A DNA stretch of 64,000 nt from Utricularia gibba (Eukaryota; Streptophyta; Magnoliopsida; Lamiales; Lentibulariaceae). Positions 56,548-64,000 of the stretch are shown in pieces. How positions within the stretch are numbered: the stretch's first letter is position 1; every line of letters begins with the position of its first letter. The notes under the pieces are model-generated. The model was not told where the DNA came from. It ran no database searches and saw only the letters and a program-made list of their open reading frames with translations. Both the position numbers and the translations under genes were made by a program. The stretch covers positions 3,410,001-3,474,000 of the forward strand of contig NEEC01000007.1 of assembly GCA_002189035.1 (NCBI GenBank), given 5' to 3'.

Positions 56548-57869
56548 GTCTTCGGAGTATCAGCTCCCCAATCTCTCAAGTCGCTGTGGGTGATAGGAGC
56601 GGCAGCCGCTGCTGTATCGAGGAATTAAGTATATTTATTTCATACTAAATATTCCTCATGATATATGCTTTTGCGTATGCATTTTATCTGTTCTATTGCT
56701 CTTTGGTTACGTACATTCTAACAAGAATTTTTGTATGTTTTCTTCACTAATCAAACTCTTTTCACTTTATCAGAATGGATATTCAAATATTCAACTGAAT
56801 TTTCATCGTTTACATGTTTTAAAAATAATACAAAGAGTGGAATAAAATTGTATTAAAGATAATGGAAAAAAAAGTTTGTTCAGTAATAGACGAAAATTTT
56901 ACCAAGGAAGAAGAAACCCCAATTCCAATTGAAATTACATTTGAGACATGAGTCTAGAGGATATAGGTTTCTATGAAGTAGGAAAGTTCTCCCACTAATA
57001 AAAGTTTAGTGATTTTTTTCCATTTTATCAAAATTGATATTTAAACATTAAATGGTACTTTCATCATTTACAAGTTTTATAGATCGACGATAATGTAGAT
57101 GTAGAATAAGGTTGTGTCGATGATAAAGGAAGAAGTGCTTGTTTAGCAATAAGCGAAAATATGTCTATTGAAGTAAGAATAAACATCAATTCCAATTGAG
57201 CCAAAAACCCTCAAAATTTGGGGCCTTTTTTGAGTCTATGTCAATGGCCTTCTCACTAAAAAGAGGTGCAAAATTTATACTATCAATGTCATTGGATTTA
57301 TGATAGAGTTTCATCACATGGGAAAAGGTTGGAGAATTCTAGACAAAGGGTCCATGACACATTCAGCATTTATGTATTATAAGGAAATTGCTTCTCTGGG
57401 GTATGGAATCACACCAATAGCTAAAGTGGGCAACTTTCCAAGTGCATATAACTAATATGTCGTGGTTATATAGAACTCACTTAGGCAAGTTCCTAGAAGC
57501 GAAACCAAAGTTGCTTGGTTGCTCTTGGAAATCAGCTATGTGGTTGAAGATTGCAATCAGCTCATCTAATCCCATTCGCATTGTAGTAAGAATATTTACT
57601 CTATATGGGAAAATTATTGAAGTAAAAATATCGTATGCTTCAAAAGTTTTGCTATAGATTTGACTTCTTACATAACTTGATAGACAACTAGGATTTCAAT
57701 ATTGATTACCCACTAGATCGTTGATGACACATGTTTTCTTTGCATTTTATAATGCAAAATTATTATATTTTACTGTGTTTTAGGATAGATTTGTGTAGTT
57801 TTTCATGTTTTATATATTGTTTATGTTAATTTCGTATTCATGTTGAAAAGTAAATTAAATCCTTTGATT
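56548..57869. other. intergenic, no gene seen
   Basis: The first few hundred bases are the presumed promoter of the S1-domain gene. The rest is AT-rich. A plus-strand frame at 57442-57657 has no recognised domain. Confidence 0.45.
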
Positions 57870-58840
57870 GAATGAGATACCCCAACAGCAAAGAGTGGAC
57901 ACACAGGGTTCCTCCAAGAACACCACGAACACTAACCAGAAAAGGAGAAGAAGTAGATTCTCACGAAGAAGACTTCCATCCTCAAGAACACCACCAAGAC
58001 GCAATTCAGCGTTACTGTTTCAGGTCATGAACAGTAGTAGATGGGAATTAGAATAATCTTTACTTTCTTTTTGTTTGCTGAATGTTTTAAGTTTCTGTGA
58101 CAAACATTCTCATGATGACTTTAATATTTTCTCTATTTCATCTTAATAATATTATATTTTATCTTCCAAGTATGAGTGGCTAGGTGGTGTGGGGCTAGGG
58201 TTCAAAACACAATTGATCATTATTTCTTAGCTTTTGTTTCTATCATTCTATGTATAAACCTAAATAGAGAAATGAACAATTTTGTAACTTAGATGCTTGA
58301 TTCAAAGGTAGACAAATAAATCAAGAAGAGAATAGTAGGTATTAGTCTTGGGAAGAATCAGTAGAGTTGGATAGACCTAGTTCTACATATTTCGCACATA
58401 GGTAGACCTAAATGTGGGATGGGTGATGAAATCAGGGGCTTTGTTAACCAAAAAACATGACAAATGAATTGAGTAGACTTAGGTTATTTAGAGTTGTGAG
58501 TATAGAAACATTGTGAATGAAATTAGGAACCTTAGCACCACATCACCTACGAAACCTTAAAACATCTTAGTTTTACTTTGTACTAAAACCAGTATTTGTT
58601 ACTTTCAGCATTGATATGATATTTTTTATTAAACTTGCCTACTATTGAGCTTAGACTAAGAACAACATTTATTTTGAATTCTGCATATGCTAAAATACTT
58701 TGCAAGCACTAGCTCCTTGTGATCGACCCCGAATTTCACTTTACATTTTGTGCTTAATTTGTATTTTGTGAGGATTAGAGATTATAAATTTATTTGATAT
58801 GAAGATTTCATTTCTTGCAATGATTTTAAGAAATTTTCGT
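57870..58840 (+). mobile_element. LTR copy (Tat/Athila-like family), plus orientation
   Basis: This region is related to 9600-10484 in the same orientation and to 1810-2690 in the opposite one. It shares AACAGTAGTAGATGGGAA with the 1.8-2.7 kb copy, the TTCTACATATTTCGCA block and the TTTATTTGATATGAA..TTTC tail with both. No gag or pol is next to it. Confidence 0.55.
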
Positions 58841-61800
58841 TTATTGTGACAAGCTTTCACATAAGAATTGATTGAGAGCAGCCTACAGTAGGAAGGCAAA
58901 GACATCATTCTGGATTAAGAGAAATAAATAACCAAAAGCTAGATAGATGATAGATACTAGTGGAGGAAAGACAACCATAAGGGAGACATAACAATAGCAA
59001 AAAGGATAATGTTCAAAGATTGCACATAGGAACATGATCGAGCGAACATCAACTTGAATTGTAATAATGAGGATATACAAGATGTGATTGAAATAAGGAC
59101 TAGCTAAAATCCGTCTATTAGTAGGGAGAGAACTCAATCCAAGATTTACAACAACCACGAATATGCAATTCTATCAATATAATGGCACTATTCACTTGGA
59201 ACTGCTAACATTTAGAGAGGGTTTGGATAGGTTGATTTATAAGTGATTTAATACATAAATTCTCTCCCTTTATCCTTTTTCAAATTCAAATCAAATGTAA
59301 TAAAATAAAGAGGATGGATGTTTTAAAAACTAACTATGATTTTTTTTGGTATAGAAGTTGAAGCTATGAGGGTCAAGTGTGGATTGACACTCTTTTAAAA
59401 AAAAAAAGATGCAAGTACAAATCATTTCTTATTTTTTTTTCTCACACTAAACCCATTTTAACATCTAGATTTGAAGAACAATCACACAATTGAAAAATTA
59501 TTGGTTTTTATGATCATCTAGAGGCAAACAAATGAAGAAGATCCTAGCAATGCTAACTAAAATTATGGAAAAATCAATGATATCTACGTGGACTATAAGG
59601 TATTTTAATGAAATGGTGCTATAAGAAGAACAAGAAAATAAAATTAAATGATCATCCTAGCCAATAAAGGATTTCAATAAGATGACATAAGGGAACAACT
59701 CATGGATGCCGTTTACAATAGATTTCTATATACTCCCCAAAGAAAAAGTTACAAGAGTTTTAAATTTGAGCAAATGTGGCTTAGAGATTTCCTTGTTTAA
59801 AGATGATTGAAAAAAGCAAGATATCTTCTCAAACCAATGGTAGTGAAAATAGACTCTCCCAAAGGATATTCATATGTTAAAATATATTGCAAAAGTAGGA
59901 GGAAAAGTCTTTTGAGAATCTAATGAAGGCAAAGAACCAGCTAGAAAGGAAGCAAAATTATTTACTACAAGGTCAAATGATAGATGTAATGGTCTACAAT
60001 CTCTAATGCTATGGTTAAGCATGGTATCTCTTTAATGGTGATAATATCCATAGAACCAATAAGGGATAGGGTCTACAACAGTATAAGGATTATCTTGAGT
60101 AGCCAGTAGTAGTGTTGCAAGTGCCAACTAGGAGAGAAGGCCACATGGTGACCTTAGTATGGGGGATGGTGACTCATGTAATTTCTTAAGTACTGGTGGA
60201 TAGAGTCATTTGAAAAATCTTAAGAAACAAAGTTGTAGAGAAAGGAGGGTAGAGGATACTATAAGAGAGTAAGGGGAAGTTTTTGATTCTAGTTGTAAGA
60301 ATGGGTTACTTTTGTAGGAAATAAGTTAAGTGGGATGAGTGCTATTGTTTGATTTAAGAAGCATGTTTTTTTTCATTCTTCTTTGGAACATATGTGACTA
60401 CATGCTTCTATGTTTTTTTTTTTATTTTGAAGGATGCTATTTCCTGTTTTATAAACCTATATTCCCTCTTTGTTCTTTATTGTTCTATAAATTCCAGCAT
60501 GTATGTTCTTTCAAAATCATCATTCTTTGTTGCCTAGTGTTCAAAAATCCAATTAGAGTCCTTAAAACCCCTTTTGAAGTAGCCTTAATGATTTGACTTA
60601 AGGATTAAGTGTCGTGTTGGATATTTTCGAAACATGTTTTTCCCTTTTGAAGTGTTAAAAACATTATAGGTTCCTTGTTTAAGTGCTATGTAATTATACC
60701 TTAGAAAATGGTGAGGGTGTGGACTCACACTCCTAGGAACATGGTTTTAACCATGGGATTCATGCCTAAATATGTCAGACATGTTTATCCTTATGGGGTA
60801 AGTCAATCTGAAAAGATCAAGAAACATGTTTATACATGATATGGTCTAAATTTAGAGGTGATGGGTGGTTGGTGGCTCTTTTAACCACTACTAATGAACT
60901 TGGATAATACATGATCCACTTTCTAAGAGCCAGAGGTGATGCCTAAACTGAAGGGTCAAGAGATTTGAGCAAAGATAGATTATAGGTTTTGTATTTGTTC
61001 ATGAGATTTTATGCTGAAACATTTTTTCATTTTCTTCATGCTTATGTATGTTTTCTTCCAAATTAGAGTAGCATGACCACTCTATGTTTTAAACTTGTTT
61101 TAGGTGTGGAAGGGGATGGCTAAGGGTCAGGTGATCGACTAAAGTAGGAGAATGAGTGTCCAAGCTAAGCGAGGTCTTTTAATGGCGGTAAGGAGCTATG
61201 TATAAGTTGCATCATATGTAGTCTGGTTGTAGTACCTTTACATATTAGGGTAGTTATGAGATAATGTATGTAAACATACTTTATGCTTTTCACCTATGTT
61301 ATTCAAATGCTGAGATGCCTTAAGTTCTGATGTTGATTGGGACTTGACGGTCATATCTCATGCCTGTTGGCCCATGGGCATGGGTCATGATATTAGAACA
61401 AAGGAAGATATATTTTGAAGAGTGCAAATGAAGATTGAAGGAAGTTACAGGATGAGAACAAATAATGTGGTAGCGAAGGAGCAGAATAAATGACTACATT
61501 ATGGAGACCAAAACTCATGCTTTTTTTATGTGCCAGAAAATAAAAGAAAAAGATGGATAGACACCAAACTAGGGCATTTTTGTCCAATCAATTTGTGTAA
61601 TGTGGTTCATAGGCTGAAACTAATTCTTATACATATGATCTTGTGCTACCAAATAGTCTTTGTTTCAAGTTTATTGATCACATGTAATATGATTATTATA
61701 TATGAATTAAATCATTTCTTGAAAACTAGACAAAAGAGCTAAAAAATATGTATAAATGAAACTAGATTTGAGCAAAAAATATGATCATGATGAATGAGAT

Positions 61801-62236
61801 TTCCTTCAAATAAATATGAAGTGTTGGGGATTTAAGATGAGATTATCAATATGCTCAATGTAGTACACATTTTGATGCAAGGTAATGGAGAGAAAGTTTA
61901 GCAATGCAACAATAATTGAATAAAAGAGGGAAATCAACCTCAATAGCAGAATTCGAGCATTGTTTTGAATACCAAATGATATGAGTCACACTCAAATAAA
62001 ATGATCACAAGTACTAGAGCACCACAATACTCTACAATACCATAATGAGAAATCGAGTGAACAAGAAGTAGCATGGTTACAAATCCATAATGGAGCTCCT
62101 ACCCATAGTCCTCCCATCCACATGAAGGCTTGACATAGTTGGATTCCTCTTAAAACAAAAGTCAATAAAAGTCCATCCCTTTTCTCCAAGCAGTTGGTTT
62201 TTGTAATTAGCTAAAATTACTTATTAAAACAGGCCT
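58841..62236. other. repeat-derived spacer with weak LINE trace
   Basis: No intact gene is supported. At about 59750-59960 the plus strand can be read as SYKSFKFEQMWLRDFLV followed by a basic region, which resembles the segment between endonuclease and reverse transcriptase of plant LINEs, but the match is short. Other frames (58883-59158, 60339-60596, 61393-61742) lack domains and are AT-driven. Confidence 0.3.
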
Positions 62237-63130
62237 CTAGATGATTGGACTATCTTCAAGCTTGCCCAGTAGTATATGTATCATTCTCACCAGGTGTAAA
62301 AGCATTTGATCTTGAATGCTCAGCATGCTAAGGGAATATGTGTTGCACAATGAAGACATCAGACGAGTGGAGCCAAGAGGTAGGCAAACTCTATAAGCAT
62401 TAGAGTTGATCTTAGTCAAAACTTCAATAGGTCCTAGCTTCTTGAATGCAAGCTTATGATACCTGTTTTTTGTGACCAAAATCCAAACAAGATCACTTAC
62501 GTGGAAATTTACATGGCACTGGCTCTTGTTGGTACTTTTCTTATGACATTCATTCACCTCCTGAAGGTGCTATTGAATTATTTGATGGAGGTCCTAAAGA
62601 GAATGAATGAAGTCAGCTACATGATCATGATTGTGCTGCTGATTGGGTAAATTCACCGAGAGTTTCATGGATCCCCTAGTTGTCTTGAATATACAATCTA
62701 AAAAGGGCTGAAACTATGCTTCGATTCAGAGTATGATTATGCACAAACTCAGCCTTAGATAAGTGTAGATCCCACGCTTTTAAATGATTGACCACCTTAG
62801 TTTGATCGTTTGTTTTCAAGTGATATGTGCTACTAAAATTGAGATTTATATTGACTAATCTCCATAAACTTTTCCAAAATGCCCAAAAAACTTAGTGTCA
62901 TGATCGGACACTATGATGAGAGGAAGACCATCCAAACGATACACTCCACACAAGAATATGTGGGTTATAATATTAACATCCAAGGTTCTTCGAAATAAAA
63001 TGTACTATTTTGTAGACTCCATCAACCACCACATAAATATAATAATGAATATATAGAGAAATTCTGGTAAATTTTAAACGAAATCCATGTTGATATAAGT
63101 TCAAGGTTGATAAAAAATAGATAGTGAACA
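62237..63130 (-). pseudogene. Ty3/gypsy integrase remnant
   Basis: The frame at 62237-62557 encodes the integrase C-terminal region (FHVSDLVWILVTKNRYHKLAFKKLGP, VLTKINSNAYRVCLP). Upstream on the same strand, with stops, come GLPLIIVSDHDTKF, FWKSLWRLVNINL and FSSTYHLKTNDQT (about 62790-62960), which is the integrase core around the second catalytic Asp. The copy is decayed and truncated. It shares no obvious continuity with the other gypsy fragments in the window. Confidence 0.7.
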
Positions 63131-64000
63131 GTAGAGACCTGCATTAGAGATTGTTCTTTTGGCTCATTGACAAGTATGACTGATGTTGCGTTATATCTAG
63201 ATGTATTTATGTTTAGTTTTTAGTAATAATATGATAGAAATACTCAAACGAGAGAAGAAAATAGCTCAAAGTACATTGGCTCCAATTTCACATGATGAAA
63301 ACTCGAATGCACCCAATTTTCCCTTACTCTGATGACAAAGTGAGTTTACTGTTCAATAGAGGCCATGTGAATCTGGCTCATTTGGGTTGGCCCATGTGAT
63401 TTTACTAGTTCACTAGATATATTTTTTTTTAGAATAGGGGCAAAGTGAAAATAGAAGTATGGGTGAGAAGTTGAATTTGGAGGTGAGAGAACAAAAAGGA
63501 TAGTAGCCAACAACAGGGAAAATGATGAGTTCATAGTGTCTAAGCCTCAAGCTTTTATTTTCTACAAGATATATATTTTTTTACAACACGGCTTTTCTGT
63601 TGTGCCCGCCTTTTGTACCTCTCTGCCTCTTTTTTTTTCTTTACATATAGCTCGACTTTTTTTTAGATTTGAGCTTGCCTTTTATCATTCAAAATTTTTT
63701 ATGTGCATCAGCCATGATCTATGTGTCTAACTCAGCACTCCTCAAAAATCCACATACTAGCAGGCCACGTACAAGCTATTCACAAGAAAGTCTTAGTGCA
63801 AATAGAGCAAAACACAGGTCGCATGCATGCACTTTTCTACAAAATCTGGCTACCCTCATATAAGTCTTACGCAGGTAAGAACTAAAAAGGCTAAGTCCTC
63901 ATAGAAGCAAAGAGGTAGGTATCCTAAATGTCTAGAATGAACCGAAATTCCTAAACATGCTCAGCAGTACTCGAGGCAACAAAAGACAGACAAACAACTA
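63131..64000. other. spacer, no gene seen
   Basis: No coding region or RNA gene is supported. The stretch is AT-rich with poly-T runs near 63430 and 63625-63665. Confidence 0.4.

Noticed and set aside
60610-61400. Possible LTR-like stretch with GCCCATGGGC near its end
   Set aside because: I could not find a matching second copy, a primer-binding site or TG...CA ends, so no element is claimed.

Overview
This window is nuclear DNA from a flowering plant, most likely a eudicot. The genes carry short GT-AG (rarely GC-AG) introns, the encoded proteins belong to plant families (MCTP, chloroplast ATP synthase delta, HIPP, PP2-A10-like), and the spacers are AT-rich and full of plant LTR retrotransposons. 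No bacterial, organellar or viral genome is present, and I found no CRISPR array, defence island or gene cluster that would form a new multi-gene system.

Layout. Positions 1-15.4 kb are repeat-rich: a Tat/Athila-like gypsy gag with its LTR (about 1-2.7 kb), a chimeric copia gag (3-4.9 kb), a MITE-like insert (4.9-5.2 kb), a gypsy gag with primer-binding site (6.8-7.5 kb), a 531-bp Mutator-type MITE with a perfect 9-bp target duplication (7.8-8.4 kb), another copy of the first LTR family (9.6-10.5 kb), and a decayed chromovirus pol (11.6-14.9 kb). Positions 15.5-40.6 kb are gene-rich: a broken HIG1-domain gene, an intronless MCTP, a PP2-A10-like gene, a 12-exon KIAA0930 homologue, a small unknown ORF, a two-RRM protein, a BSD-domain protein, an IST1-like ESCRT protein, chloroplast ATP synthase delta and a HIPP metallochaperone-like protein. 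A complete 3.34-kb hAT transposon sits between the RRM and BSD genes, with matching termini and a perfect 8-bp target duplication but a disrupted transposase.

Positions 40.6-52 kb are again decayed repeats: gypsy pol on the plus strand, a TRIM-like miniature LTR element, a probable solo LTR between 150-bp direct repeats, a tandem 205-bp repeat and a copia remnant. Positions 52.9-56.6 kb hold two minus-strand genes: a small membrane protein with MSA-like AACGG motifs upstream, and a chloroplast S1-domain RNA-binding protein. Each needs one frame change to be read through. Positions 56.6-64 kb are spacer with another LTR copy, a weak LINE trace and a gypsy integrase remnant.

The genes are functionally unrelated neighbours, as is usual in plants. 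The most useful observations are the precisely bounded hAT and Mutator-type elements, the TRIM-like element, the gag/primer-binding-site chimera, two GC-AG introns in one gene, and several single-base frame disruptions whose origin (biology or assembly error) matters for annotation.
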